The notes under the pieces were generated by a model that was given only the letters and a program-made list of their open reading frames with translations, was not told the DNA's origin and made no database searches. This document shows positions 53,505 through 62,504 of a stretch of 64,000 nucleotides of DNA, in pieces (position 1 is the first letter of the stretch; every line of letters begins with the position of its first letter). Both the position numbers and the translations under genes were made by a program. The stretch covers positions 558,001-622,000 of the forward strand of contig JACKKJ010000001.1 in NCBI GenBank assembly GCA_024236495.1, given 5' to 3'. This stretch comes from Paracoccaceae bacterium (GTDB lineage Bacteria > Pseudomonadota > Alphaproteobacteria > Rhodobacterales > Rhodobacteraceae).

Positions 53505-54200
53505 TCAGTGTGCGGGAAACGCGAATTCGCCGGTGACGATCCGCTGGACAAGGGCGCAGCCGTTGCCCTTGGCCTCGAACAGGCGCCAGGCGTTGTTGGC
53601 GAAGGCGCGGGGGGCAAGCGCGTAGATGCTGGGATGCACCACGCCAAGCGCCCCGGGCGGGTCGACCGGATGCGCGGCCAGCATCTGCTCCCGCCATTCC
53701 GGTGGCAGTGACATCATCTCGAAGACATTCGCGATGAATTCCTGCTCGGCCGGGCCAATCGCGATGTCGCCCGCCGTCTGCGCGGTGAAGGCATGGGCAA
53801 GTTCGTGCACCGTCAGCGCCCGAAAAAGCACATCGACCGGCAGGGCGTCACGCGCGTCCCTGCCCGCAAGAAGCGGCAGTATCCCCTCGGGCTCGGTCAC
53901 CTCAAGACAGCCCGAGCGCGCATCGTAGATCGCAAGGCAGGTGCCGAAGCTCGGGTGTTCGGCGCTTTTGACGACCGAGATTCGAATGGGCGCGGTCTGC
54001 ACCAGCCCGCAGGGGGCCATCAGCGCCTTTGCGGCCGCCGCCGCCTCGCAGGTCATTTCGGCCAGCGCGGGGTCGGGGGCATCCGCCGTGATCCCGGCGG
54101 CCCTGGCGCAGTCAAGCTCGACCGCGCGGGCGGCCCCGGCAGGCGTCAGCGCAAGGCCGGCGGCGACGGTCAATGTCGCGATCTTCCAGAACACCTTCAT
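53505..54200 (-). CDS. Exported protein with HExxH motif (DUF6639-like)
   Basis: A 231-residue predicted periplasmic protein. Signal peptide MKVFWKIATLTVAAGLALTPAGAARA, several Cys residues (CARAAG, MTCEAAAA, PCGLV, GTCLA, SGCLEV), and a zinc-peptidase-like HELAHAF (about residue 138) followed by FIANVFEMMSLPPEWRE. I recognise the layout of a family called DUF6639 but know no function. The HExxH suggests a metalloprotease fold; the third ligand is not certain. Confidence 0.7.
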   Translation of the reverse strand: MKVFWKIATLTVAAGLALTPAGAARAVELDCARAAGITADAPDPALAEMTCEAAAAAKALMAPCGLVQTAPIRISVVKSAEHPSFGTCLAIYDARSGCLEVTEPEGILPLLAGRDARDALPVDVLFRALTVHELAHAFTAQTAGDIAIGPAEQEFIANVFEMMSLPPEWREQMLAAHPVDPPGALGVVHPSIYALAPRAFANNAWRLFEAKGNGCALVQRIVTGEFAFPAH

Positions 54201-54351
54201 CCCCCCCAGTCTTTCGAGGCAGGCTACAGGCAACCGCCCCGCCCTGACCAGCCCGACGCATCCCCGCGCCTTCTTGACGTCCGCCCGGCTTTCGGTCTTT
54301 TCCCCGCCCCGGCCCCGCCTTAGGCTGCCGCTGCAACCACGGAGTGTTCGG

Positions 54352-55230
54352 ATGACAGAACCCATGATCGGCATCATCGGCGGCTCGGGCGTTTATCAGA
54401 TCGAGGGGCTGGAAGACGCGGGATGGCGCAGCGTCGCGACGCCCTGGGGCCCGCCCTCCGACCAGATCCTGACCGGGCGGCTTGGCGGTGTGGCGATGGC
54501 CTTCCTGCCCCGCCACGGGCGCGGCCATGTCCATTCCCCGTCCGAAGTGCCCTTCCGCGCCAATATCGACGCGCTCAAGCGCCTGGGCGTGACCGATGTC
54601 GTCGCCGTCTCGGCCTGCGGGTCGTTCCGGGAAGGGATGGCGCCGGGCGATTTCGTGATCGTCGACCAGTATATCGACCGTACCTTCGCACGTGCAAAGT
54701 CGTTCTTCGGCACCGGCTGCGTCGCCCATGTCAGCCTGGCCCACCCGACCTGCGCGCGGCTTTCCGGGGCGGCGGCAGAGGCGGCCCGGGCGACCGGCGT
54801 CACCGTCCATGAGGGCGGCACCTACCTGGCGATGGAGGGTCCGCAGTTTTCCACCCTCGCCGAAAGCCGGATGTACCGCGAACACTGGGGTGCCGACGTG
54901 ATCGGCATGACCGGCATGCCCGAGGCCAAGCTCGCCCGCGAGGCGGAGCTTTGCTATGCCTCCGTCGCCATGGTCACCGATTACGACTGCTGGCACCCGG
55001 GGCACGACGCGGTGGACGTGGCCGCGGTGATCCGGACGCTGACCGCGAACTCCGCCAATGCCCGCGCCCTGGTCGCGCGGCTGCCGGGGCTCTTGCAGGA
55101 CCGCCCCGCGCCCTGTCCCTGCGGCTGCGACCGGGCACTGGAACACGCGGTGATGACCGCACCGGACAAGCGCGACCCCGCACTGGTGGCCCGCCTCGAC
55201 GCGGTGGCGGGGCGGGTGCTGGGGGGCTGA
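54352..55230 (+). CDS. mtnP: S-methyl-5'-thioadenosine phosphorylase
   Basis: A 292-residue purine nucleoside phosphorylase-family enzyme that splits methylthioadenosine to adenine and methylthioribose-1-phosphate. It starts MTEPMIGIIGGSGVYQIEGL. FLPRHGRGHVHSPSEVPFRAN (about residues 45-66), YLAMEGPQFSTLAESRMYR, VIGMTGMPEAKLAREAELCYASVAMVTDYDCWH (pattern) identify MTAP. The adenine it releases is the substrate of Apt, encoded 1.85 kb downstream, with two unrelated genes between. Confidence 0.96.
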   Translation: MTEPMIGIIGGSGVYQIEGLEDAGWRSVATPWGPPSDQILTGRLGGVAMAFLPRHGRGHVHSPSEVPFRANIDALKRLGVTDVVAVSACGSFREGMAPGDFVIVDQYIDRTFARAKSFFGTGCVAHVSLAHPTCARLSGAAAEAARATGVTVHEGGTYLAMEGPQFSTLAESRMYREHWGADVIGMTGMPEAKLAREAELCYASVAMVTDYDCWHPGHDAVDVAAVIRTLTANSANARALVARLPGLLQDRPAPCPCGCDRALEHAVMTAPDKRDPALVARLDAVAGRVLGG

Positions 55231-55231
55231 G

Positions 55232-56500
55232 GTGCGCACCCTCGTCCTTGGTGCTGACGGGTTCATCGGCCGCCATATCGCCTATGCCCTACGGTCGGGC
55301 GGGCACGCAGTTATCGCGTCGGCCCGTCGCACTGAAGGCCTTTCGGCCATGGGGTTCGATGTCTTGCGCGCCGACCTCACCGATCCGGCGACACATGACG
55401 CGTCCTTCTGGCGGCCATATCTCGAGGGCGGCACGCATGTCATCAATGCCGCGGGATTGCTTACCGGGCCAAATGCAGCCTTCGCCGCCGTCCACCGCGA
55501 TGCGCCGCGCGCGGTCTACGAAGCGATCGATGGCGGCCATGCTGTCCTGATCTCGGCCGTCGGGATCGATGCGGACACCCCATTTGCACGCTGGCGATGC
55601 GAGGGGGAGGCGATAGCGGAGAAAGCCGGCGCGACGATCCTGCGCCCAGGCCTCGTGCTTGCCGACACCTCCTATGGCGGGTCTTCGGCGCTGCGCGCCT
55701 TCGCGGCGTTCCCGTTTCTCCGCCCGCTTGTCGGTACCGGCCTAGAGCCCTTCAATCCGATCCATGCCGAGGATCTTGCCCGTGTCGTCATCGCCTGCCT
55801 GTCGGACCCGCCCGGCCCTGGACCCGCTGGCGGCGCCTGGGAAATCGGCGGACCCGAAATGACAACTCAGACCGCGTTGAGCGCGGCACTGCGACAATGG
55901 CTTGGCCTTCGTCCGGCCGGTGGCCTGCCCCTGCCCCTTCGGGTTGCCCGACTGTTGGGAAGGATCGGTGACGCGCTGCGCATCGGGCCCATCTCAGTGA
56001 CCGCCGTCAACCAGCTTGCCACCGGTGTTCTGGCCAACCCCCAGCCGCTTCTGTCGCGGCTGGGCCTGACGGTCGCGCCCGTCGGACAGTTCCTCTCCAG
56101 GCGACCGGCAGGCACCCAGGACCTGTGGCAGGCGCGGCTTTACCTTCTGAAGCCGCTGGTGCGGCTGACACTTGCCGCGATGTGGCTCGTCTCCGGCTTT
56201 CTGGGACTGCTGCTACCGGCGGCGGCCTTTCCGGCAGAGCTTTCTGCGCTACCTGTCCCGGTCGCTCTGACGACCGCCAAGGTCGGCGGGCTCATCGACC
56301 TGGCGTTCGCGGCGCTCTTGCTGCGCAACATCGCCCCCCGCAAGACGGCCCTTGGACAGATCGCGCTGGTTCTGGCCTATACCATCGGCCTTACACTTCT
56401 GGCCCCCGGCCTATGGCTTGCGCCCTTCGGAGAGCTATTGAAGAACCTGCCCGTTCTGGCATTGCTTCTCGTCCATCTGGCGCTTGTGGAGGAACGATGA
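55232..56500 (+). CDS. SDR-type NAD(P)-binding protein fused to a DoxX-like membrane domain
   Basis: A 422-residue fusion. Residues 1-290 are an extended SDR/atypical epimerase domain (nucleotide loop LVLGADGFIGRH, then VINAAGLLTG and FNPIHAEDLARVVIACL). Residues about 300-422 hold four hydrophobic helices of the DoxX-like type (LTLAAMWLVSGFLGLLLP, LIDLAFAALLLRN, ALVLAYTIGLTLLAPGLWLAP). It starts at GTG one base after the mtnP stop. CTA leucine and ATA isoleucine codons are frequent, unlike the neighbours. Function is unknown. Confidence 0.8.
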   Translation: MRTLVLGADGFIGRHIAYALRSGGHAVIASARRTEGLSAMGFDVLRADLTDPATHDASFWRPYLEGGTHVINAAGLLTGPNAAFAAVHRDAPRAVYEAIDGGHAVLISAVGIDADTPFARWRCEGEAIAEKAGATILRPGLVLADTSYGGSSALRAFAAFPFLRPLVGTGLEPFNPIHAEDLARVVIACLSDPPGPGPAGGAWEIGGPEMTTQTALSAALRQWLGLRPAGGLPLPLRVARLLGRIGDALRIGPISVTAVNQLATGVLANPQPLLSRLGLTVAPVGQFLSRRPAGTQDLWQARLYLLKPLVRLTLAAMWLVSGFLGLLLPAAAFPAELSALPVPVALTTAKVGGLIDLAFAALLLRNIAPRKTALGQIALVLAYTIGLTLLAPGLWLAPFGELLKNLPVLALLLVHLALVEER

Positions 56501-56979
56501 CCGACCCCTATCTTCTGGCGAAGTGGCTTCACATCCTGTCTTCGACAGTGCTTTTCGGCACCGGGATCGGAACCGCCTTCCAGATGGTCTGGGCGATGCG
56601 GACGGGGCGGGTCGAAACAGTGCATTCGGTCGCCTCAGGCGTCGTGGTGGCTGATTGGATCTTCACCACCCCGGCCGGACTGTTCCAGCCGCTTTCCGGT
56701 CTCTGGCTAGTCCATTTGCAGGGGTGGTCCCTGACGGAACCCTGGCTGGTCCTGACCTACGCCCTTTATGTCCTTGCCTTCGCCTGCTGGGCCCCCGTCG
56801 TCCATTTGCAGATCCGGATCCGGGATCTTGCCCGCGCCGCGCTCACCGAGGGTCGGCCGCTGCCTGCCGAGGCCCGCAGGCTATACCACATCTGGTTCGC
56901 TCTGGGTTGGCCAGCGTTCGGCGCATTGACTGCGGTCTTCTGGCTGATGGTGGCAAAACCCGAGCTGCCCGGTTTCTGA
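56497..56979 (+). CDS. DUF2269 family integral membrane protein
   Basis: A 160-residue membrane protein with four hydrophobic helices. YLLAKWLHILSSTVLFGTGIGTAFQM opens it, DWIFTTPAGLFQPLSGLWLV and the final YHIWFALGWPAFGALTAVFWLMVAKP complete DUF2269. It overlaps the SDR-DoxX gene by four bases (ATGA), so the two are one unit, perhaps a membrane redox complex. It shares the unusual CTA codons. Confidence 0.85.
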   Translation: MTDPYLLAKWLHILSSTVLFGTGIGTAFQMVWAMRTGRVETVHSVASGVVVADWIFTTPAGLFQPLSGLWLVHLQGWSLTEPWLVLTYALYVLAFACWAPVVHLQIRIRDLARAALTEGRPLPAEARRLYHIWFALGWPAFGALTAVFWLMVAKPELPGF

Positions 56980-57081
56980 CGCCCCCCCGCGCTTGCCATA
57001 CGTTTTGCCGACAGAAAGCCGACGCTTCGCCGACGCCTTTTCCCGTGCTAGGACGGGGCGTTCGCACCCCCGGGAGGCCCC

Positions 57082-57615
57082 ATGAAGAAGACCGTCAAGG
57101 ACTATATCCGCACCATCGCCGACTTCCCGCACGAGGGGATCATGTTCCGCGACGTGACCACGCTTTTCGCCGATGCGCGGGGGTTCCGGATGGCGGTGGA
57201 CCAGCTTTTGCATCCCTATGCCGGCGAGCGGATCGACAAGGTCGTCGGGCTCGAGGCGCGGGGCTTCATCCTTGGCGGCGCGATTGCCCACCAGCTGACC
57301 AAGGGCTTCGTGCCGATCCGCAAGAAAGGCAAGCTGCCCGGCGCGGTGATCAGCCAGGCCTATACGCTCGAATATGGCGAGGCGGTGATGGAGATTCACG
57401 ACGACGCCCTGCAACCGGGGGAAAAAGTGTTGATTGTCGATGACTTGCTGGCCACCGGCGGAACCTGCGAGGCGGGGATCAGGCTTGTCGAACGGCTCGG
57501 GGCCGAGGTTGTCGGCTGCGCCTTCGTCATCGACCTGCCGGAACTGGGGGGCCGGAAGCTGCTGGAAGGGCTGGGCATGAGCGTCCACGTCCTGTGCGAC
57601 TTCGAGGGCGCCTGA
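57082..57615 (+). CDS. apt: Adenine phosphoribosyltransferase
   Basis: A 177-residue purine salvage enzyme that joins adenine and PRPP to AMP. It starts MKKTVKDYIRTIADFPHEGIMFRD in pattern, has the GLEARGFILGGAIAHQL block and the PRPP motif VLIVDDLLATGGTCEAG (about residues 115-131). GGGAGGCCCC precedes the start. It closes the recycling loop begun by MtnP. Confidence 0.97.
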   Translation: MKKTVKDYIRTIADFPHEGIMFRDVTTLFADARGFRMAVDQLLHPYAGERIDKVVGLEARGFILGGAIAHQLTKGFVPIRKKGKLPGAVISQAYTLEYGEAVMEIHDDALQPGEKVLIVDDLLATGGTCEAGIRLVERLGAEVVGCAFVIDLPELGGRKLLEGLGMSVHVLCDFEGA

Positions 57616-57697
57616 ACGCCCCGCAGGACGCGAAAAAATCGCGCGCGGATGGGCGGCGTTAACGACTCGTTCGTCAATTCCGGGGCATCTTCACGGG

Positions 57698-57780
57698 CAC
57701 CGGTCCTGCCGACCGGTGTCCGGCACCCCGGGGCCGGGCCGCTCTCTCAAGCCCCGTCGGAAACTCCACCGGCGGGGCTG
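57698..57780. terminator. Two stem-loops between apt and the converging flavoprotein gene
   Basis: CACCGGTC (57698-57705)/GACCGGTG (57711-57718) is a perfect eight-base-pair stem with a five-base loop. AGCCCCGTCGG (57750-57760)/CCGGCGGGGCT (57769-57779) is an eleven-base-pair stem with one G-U pair, ending at the flavoprotein stop. Neither has a T run, so intrinsic termination is uncertain, but the convergent genes make it plausible. Confidence 0.4.
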
Positions 57781-59196
57781 TCAGACCTGGCGCAGGACCG
57801 CGCCGGGGTTCATGATTCCAAGCGGGTCCAGCGCCGCCTTGATCGCGCGCATCGCCGCCAGCTTCGCCGGATCGCCGTAGCGTTCCAGTTCGCCCATCTT
57901 CAACCGCCCGATGCCGTGTTCGGCGCTGATCGACCCGCCGCGCGCGGTGACCATCCCGTGCACGCAGTCCATGATCGCGGGCACCAGATGGGCGAAGTCG
58001 CCCGCCCTGCCGCCCTTCGGCGGGAAGAGGTTGTAATGCAGGTTGCCATCCCCGAGATGCCCGAAGCAGTTCACCCGCAGGTCGCCGATCGCGGCGATGC
58101 GCGCCGGAGCCTCGGCAAGGAAGCCCGCGATCTCCGACAAGGGCAGCGACACGTCGTGTGACGACACCGCGCCGATACGGCGGTTCCCTTCCGGCAGCGC
58201 CTCGCGCAGGGACCAGAACGCCTCTCGCTGGGCAAGCGAAGCGGCGATGACGCCATCACCGGCCAGCCCCGCCTCGTGCGCCTGCGCGAAAAGGCCGGCC
58301 AGCGTGTCGGCGGGGTCAAGCCCCGCCGGAAGGCCGATTTCGGCCAGCACCATCCATTCGGGGCGGTCGGGGAAGGGCTGGCGCAGGTCGGGCATCGTTT
58401 CGTCAAGAAACAGGAGGCCCTGGCGGTGGATCAGTTCGAAACTTGTCACCCCGCCAAAGGTCATGGCCTGCGCCCGCGCCAGAAGGTCGAGCGCGGCGGC
58501 GGGACCGGGAACGGTGAAGATGGCGGTCCCCACCCCGGCGGGGCGCGGATAAAGCTTGAGCGCGGCGGCGGTGATGACACCGAGCGTACCTTCGGACCCG
58601 ACAAGGAGATTGCGGATGTCGTAGCCGGTGTTGTCCTTGCGCAGGCGCGACAGCCCGTTCAGGACCGTCCCGTCCGGCAGGACCGCCTCGATCCCGAGGC
58701 AGAGGTCGCGCGCGTTGCCATAGCGCAGGACATTGACGCCGCCGGCATTGGTCGCAAGGTTGCCGCCGATGCGGGCCGTCCCCTCGGAGGCAAGCGACAA
58801 CGGGAATAGGCGCCCTGCCGCCATTGCCGCGGCCTGCACTTCGGCCAGGGTCGCGCCCGCCTCGGCGACGATCACGTTTTCATCGTCATGAACGGCGCGG
58901 ATCGCCGCCATCCGTTCCAGCGACAGGACAAGCGGCGCGGGCCCTTCGGGCATGACCTGCCCCAGCACCAGCCCGGTGCCGCCGCCCCAGGGCACGATCC
59001 CCACCCGCGCCGCCGCGCAGGCGCGCACGATCGCCGCGACCTCGGTGGCAGAACGGGGTCGGGCCAGAAGCGCGGTCGGGGTCACGCCCCTGCGGCGCGG
59101 TTCCTCAAGGTAGCGGGGGTCGGCCGGGCCGATCGTGCCCTCGGGCAGAAGGGTGGCCAACGTTTCGGCAAAGGAGGCATCGGCCGGGTTCAGCAT
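57781..59196 (-). CDS. FAD-linked oxidase (GlcD / D-2-hydroxyglutarate dehydrogenase-like)
   Basis: A 471-residue flavoprotein that oxidises a D-2-hydroxy acid. The VAO-type FAD domain covers about residues 40-215 (VPWGGGTGLVLGQVMPEG, EGTARIGGNLATNAGGVNVLRYG). The cap domain has NCFGHLGDGNLHYN with the catalytic/metal His, then SAEHGIGRLKM and LDPLGIMNPGAVL. It could be D-lactate, glycolate or D-2-hydroxyglutarate dehydrogenase; no GlcE/GlcF partners are seen. The start is the internal ATG at 59196, which gives the normal length. Confidence 0.9.
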   Translation of the reverse strand: MLNPADASFAETLATLLPEGTIGPADPRYLEEPRRRGVTPTALLARPRSATEVAAIVRACAAARVGIVPWGGGTGLVLGQVMPEGPAPLVLSLERMAAIRAVHDDENVIVAEAGATLAEVQAAAMAAGRLFPLSLASEGTARIGGNLATNAGGVNVLRYGNARDLCLGIEAVLPDGTVLNGLSRLRKDNTGYDIRNLLVGSEGTLGVITAAALKLYPRPAGVGTAIFTVPGPAAALDLLARAQAMTFGGVTSFELIHRQGLLFLDETMPDLRQPFPDRPEWMVLAEIGLPAGLDPADTLAGLFAQAHEAGLAGDGVIAASLAQREAFWSLREALPEGNRRIGAVSSHDVSLPLSEIAGFLAEAPARIAAIGDLRVNCFGHLGDGNLHYNLFPPKGGRAGDFAHLVPAIMDCVHGMVTARGGSISAEHGIGRLKMGELERYGDPAKLAAMRAIKAALDPLGIMNPGAVLRQV

Positions 59197-59265
59197 GGAA
59201 CGGGTGAAGCACGGCACCGGGCGGTTCGGCAAGCCCAAATGCGGTGTGCGGGGCCGAAGCGGCCG

Positions 59266-59850
59266 TCAGCCGATATCGGTGCGACCGCGCCGGTCCGTCC
59301 GCAGGTTCGCGTAAAGGACGTGGTTGCGCCAGCGCCCGTTGATCTGCAGGTAGCTTTGCGCGACGCCTTCATACTTGAAGCCGGATTTCTCCAACACGCC
59401 CCGCGACGCCGCGTTTTCTGGCAGGCAGGCGGCCTCGACACGGCTCAGGTCCAGTTCGGTGAAGGCATAGTGGACGACCGCGCGGATCGCCTCGCGCATG
59501 TAGCCCTGTCGGGCGAACGGCGCGCCGATCCAGTAACCCATGGTCCCCGCCTGCGCCGGCCCCCTGCGGATGTTGTCAAGCGTGAGCGCCCCCACCAGCG
59601 TCTGATCGTCGCGCCGGATCAGGAAGACCGGAAGCGCCGTCCCCCCCGTCGCGGCGCGGGCCGCCCAGTAGACGCGGTTGGTGAAGGCCCGCCGCGTCAA
59701 GTGATCTGACGCCCAGGTGGGTTCCCAGGGGATCAGGAAGTCGCGGCTTTCGTCCCTGAGCGCGGCCCAGGCGCGGTAGTCGGAGTGGGCGGGCAGGCGA
59801 AGCGTCAGACGCTCCGTCTCGATCCGCACCTTCCGACGCCGCATCAGCAT
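59266..59850 (-). CDS. GNAT family N-acetyltransferase, RimJ-like
   Basis: A 194-residue acetyltransferase. IETERLTLRLPAHSDYRAWAALRDES, TMGYWIGAPFARQGYMREAIRAVVHYAFTEL (acetyl-CoA loop, about residues 109-140) and PENAASRGVLEKSGFKYEG match the RimJ/RimL/ribosomal-protein acetyltransferase family. The start overlaps the M16 peptidase stop (TGATG), so it is coupled to that gene. Its target may be a ribosomal protein N-terminus, but this is unproven. Confidence 0.9.
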   Translation of the reverse strand: MLMRRRKVRIETERLTLRLPAHSDYRAWAALRDESRDFLIPWEPTWASDHLTRRAFTNRVYWAARAATGGTALPVFLIRRDDQTLVGALTLDNIRRGPAQAGTMGYWIGAPFARQGYMREAIRAVVHYAFTELDLSRVEAACLPENAASRGVLEKSGFKYEGVAQSYLQINGRWRNHVLYANLRTDRRGRTDIG

Positions 59851-61109
59851 CAGGCGGCAAGCCTTTCGCGCAAGGCCGCAAGCCCCGGCGCATCGCCGAC
59901 CGGGCCATAAAGGGCAAGCGCGGCCGGCGCCCCCGCAAGGCGCCCGGCGAAGTCGCGCACGCCCGCGGTCGTCACCGCCTCGATTTTTTCCACCGCTTCG
60001 GCAAGCGGCGGGATGCGCCCCCAGATCGCCATGTAGCGCGCCAGCCGTTCGGCACGCGATGTCGGGCTTTCCAGGCCCATCACCATTCCCGCCTTCAATT
60101 GCGCCTTGGCGCGGGAAATCTCGGCCTCGCTCATGTCGTCGGCGGCGCGCTTCAGTTCGTCCATCGTCAGGTGGCACAGTTCGCCGATCTCTTCGGCGGA
60201 GGTTCCGGCATAAAGGGTGATCATGCCGGTTTCGTCATAGCTGCCCGCCTGCGCATAGATCGAATAGCACAGGCCGCGCTCCTCGCGGATCTTCTGGAAA
60301 AGACGCGAAGACATGCCGCCGCCCATTGCGGTCGCATAGACCTGCGCGGTGTAAAGATCCGGATGCCGGTAGCCGGGACCGGCGAAACCCATGGCGAAAT
60401 GGACCTGTTCCAGATCCTTCTGTTCGCGCCGTTCCGCGCCGTGCCAGCGGGCAGGTTCGGGCGTGCTTTGGCCTACCGGCTTCAGCGCGCCGAAGATCGC
60501 CTCTGCCGCCGCGACGATGCGGTCGTGATCGACAGCGCCGGCGGCCGAAAGGATCATCTGGTCGGGGCCGTAATGCTGCGACACGAAACGGCGCAGATCG
60601 GCACGTCCGAAGGTCGATACCCGTTCCGCCGGGCCAAGGATGGTGCGCCCCATAGCCTGTTCGGGAAAGGCGGCTTCCTGCAGCCAGTCAAAGATGATGT
60701 CGTCGGGCGTATCCAGCGCCTGGCCGATTTCCTGCAAGATGACGTGGCGCTCGACCTCGATCTCCTTCTCCTCGAAAAGGGGGTTGAGCACGATGTCGGA
60801 AATCACATCGAGCGCCAGCGGCACGTCAGCCTCCAGGACGCGCGCGTAATAGGCCGTCATCTCGCGCGAGGTATAGGCGTTGATGTAGCCGCCCACATCC
60901 TCGATCTCCTCGGCGATCTGAAGCGCGGTGCGCCGGCCTGTGCCCTTGAACGCCATGTGTTCAAGGAAATGCGCGATGCCGTTCTGGTCTTCTTGTTCGT
61001 GGCGCCCGCCCGCGTTGATCCAAAGCCCGATGGCAGCGGACCCAAGCGACGGCATCCGTTCGGTCACGATGCGCAGGCCGTTGGAGAGGGTGGTCAGGTT
61101 GGTCTTCAA
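59850..61109 (-). CDS. M16 family zinc peptidase (processing-peptidase-like)
   Basis: A 419-residue protein in the family of mitochondrial processing peptidase beta and bacterial relatives. The inverted zinc motif is His47-Phe-Leu-Glu50-His51 in AHFLEHMAFKGT, and the third Glu lies in EVERHVILQEIGQALDTP. The second, inactive-like half follows from about residue 215. The best start is TTG at 61109, which gives the canonical LKTNLTTLSNGLRIVTE start and overlaps the thrC stop as TTGA. Longer versions from upstream starts would run through thrC. Confidence 0.93.
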   Translation of the reverse strand: MKTNLTTLSNGLRIVTERMPSLGSAAIGLWINAGGRHEQEDQNGIAHFLEHMAFKGTGRRTALQIAEEIEDVGGYINAYTSREMTAYYARVLEADVPLALDVISDIVLNPLFEEKEIEVERHVILQEIGQALDTPDDIIFDWLQEAAFPEQAMGRTILGPAERVSTFGRADLRRFVSQHYGPDQMILSAAGAVDHDRIVAAAEAIFGALKPVGQSTPEPARWHGAERREQKDLEQVHFAMGFAGPGYRHPDLYTAQVYATAMGGGMSSRLFQKIREERGLCYSIYAQAGSYDETGMITLYAGTSAEEIGELCHLTMDELKRAADDMSEAEISRAKAQLKAGMVMGLESPTSRAERLARYMAIWGRIPPLAEAVEKIEAVTTAGVRDFAGRLAGAPAALALYGPVGDAPGLAALRERLAA

Positions 61110-62494
61110 CGGGCACGCCTTTCGTGAACGATGGCTTCCAGCGCGGCAAGGTCGTTCGGCACCCGCGTCACCCGTTCGGGGCGGGTGAAGAGATCGGCCA
61201 TGCGCGGCGGCAGCGCGGGGCGAATGCCGGTCGCGGCCTCGACCGCGTCGGGGAACTTGGCGGGATGCGCGGTGGCCAGCGTGATCATCGGGACCGCGCC
61301 AAGATGGTCCTGCGCGACCTTTACGCCGATCGCGGAATGCGGACACAGAAGTTCGCCCGAGGCTGCCCGTTCCGCCGCGATGGCGGCGCGCGTCTCGTCC
61401 TCGGACACCCGGCCCGAGGCGAAGGTCTCACCAAGCCATTGCATCGCGCCCTGGCTGACGGCGAACCCGCCCTGAGCCTTCATCTCCGCCATAAGCTGCG
61501 CGACCGCGCCGCCGTCGCGCCCGTAGGCCTCGAAGAGCGCGCGTTCGAAGTTCGAGGAGATCTCGATATCCATCGAGGGAGAGATCGAGGGCTTGACCCC
61601 GCCCATCTCGTAGCGACCGGTCGTCATGCAGCGGTGCAGGATGTCGTTCTGGTTCGTTGCGATCACCAGCCTGTCGATCGGCAGCCCCATGCGCTTGGCG
61701 ATATAGCCCGCGAAGATGTCGCCGAAGTTGCCGGTCGGCACGGTAAAGCTGACCTTGCGGTGCGGCGCACCCAGCGACACCGCCGATGTGAAGTAGTAGA
61801 CGACCTGCGCCAGCACCCGCGCCCAGTTGATCGAGTTCACGCCGGCAAGCCCCACCGCATCGCGGAACTCGAAATGGTTGAACATGTCCTTGAGCCGCGA
61901 CTGGCAGTCGTCGAACGTGCCGTCAAGCGCAAGCGCATGGACGTTGGCTTCGCTTGGCGTGGTCATCTGGCGGCGCTGCACCTCGCTCACGCGGCCATGC
62001 GGGAAGAGGATGAAGACATCCACGTTGTCGAGACCGCGAAACGCCTCGATCGCGGCCGATCCGGTATCGCCCGAGGTCGCGCCGACGATGGTCACCCGCC
62101 GCCCGTCGCGCTGAAGCGCGATCTGGAAGAGCTGGCCGATCAGCTGCATCGCGAAGTCCTTGAAGGCAAGCGTCGGCCCGTGGAACAGCTCCAGCAGGAA
62201 GTGGTTCGCAGCAAGCTGCACCAAGGGCGCGCGGGCCGCGTGGCCGAAACCCGCGTAGGCCTTGGAGATGGCGCTGCGAAACTCGTCATCGCTAAAGGCG
62301 CCTCCAACGAAGGGGCGCATGACGCGGAAGGCGGCATCCTCGTAGGACAGGCCGGCAAGCGCGGCGATCTCCTCCTTGCCGAGCGCGGGGATGGCCTCGG
62401 GGACATAAAGCCCGCCGTCACGGGCCAGCCCCGTCAGCATCGCTTCACCGAAGGTCAGAACCGGGGCCTGCCCCCGGGTGGAAACGTAGCGCAT
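61106..62494 (-). CDS. thrC: Threonine synthase
   Basis: A 462-residue PLP enzyme converting O-phosphohomoserine to threonine. It starts MRYVSTRGQAPVLTFGEAML. The PLP Lys lies in GPTLAFKDFAMQLIG (about residue 109). VGATSGDTGSAAIEAFRG and FTVPTGNFGDIFAGYIAKRMG are hallmarks of the long-form enzyme. It overlaps the M16 peptidase gene by four bases. It sits ten bases after the SURF1 gene, in the coxC-SURF1-thrC order common in Rhodobacteraceae. Confidence 0.97.
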   Translation of the reverse strand: MRYVSTRGQAPVLTFGEAMLTGLARDGGLYVPEAIPALGKEEIAALAGLSYEDAAFRVMRPFVGGAFSDDEFRSAISKAYAGFGHAARAPLVQLAANHFLLELFHGPTLAFKDFAMQLIGQLFQIALQRDGRRVTIVGATSGDTGSAAIEAFRGLDNVDVFILFPHGRVSEVQRRQMTTPSEANVHALALDGTFDDCQSRLKDMFNHFEFRDAVGLAGVNSINWARVLAQVVYYFTSAVSLGAPHRKVSFTVPTGNFGDIFAGYIAKRMGLPIDRLVIATNQNDILHRCMTTGRYEMGGVKPSISPSMDIEISSNFERALFEAYGRDGGAVAQLMAEMKAQGGFAVSQGAMQWLGETFASGRVSEDETRAAIAAERAASGELLCPHSAIGVKVAQDHLGAVPMITLATAHPAKFPDAVEAATGIRPALPPRMADLFTRPERVTRVPNDLAALEAIVHERRAR

Positions 62495-62504
62495 TCGTCC
62501 GTCC

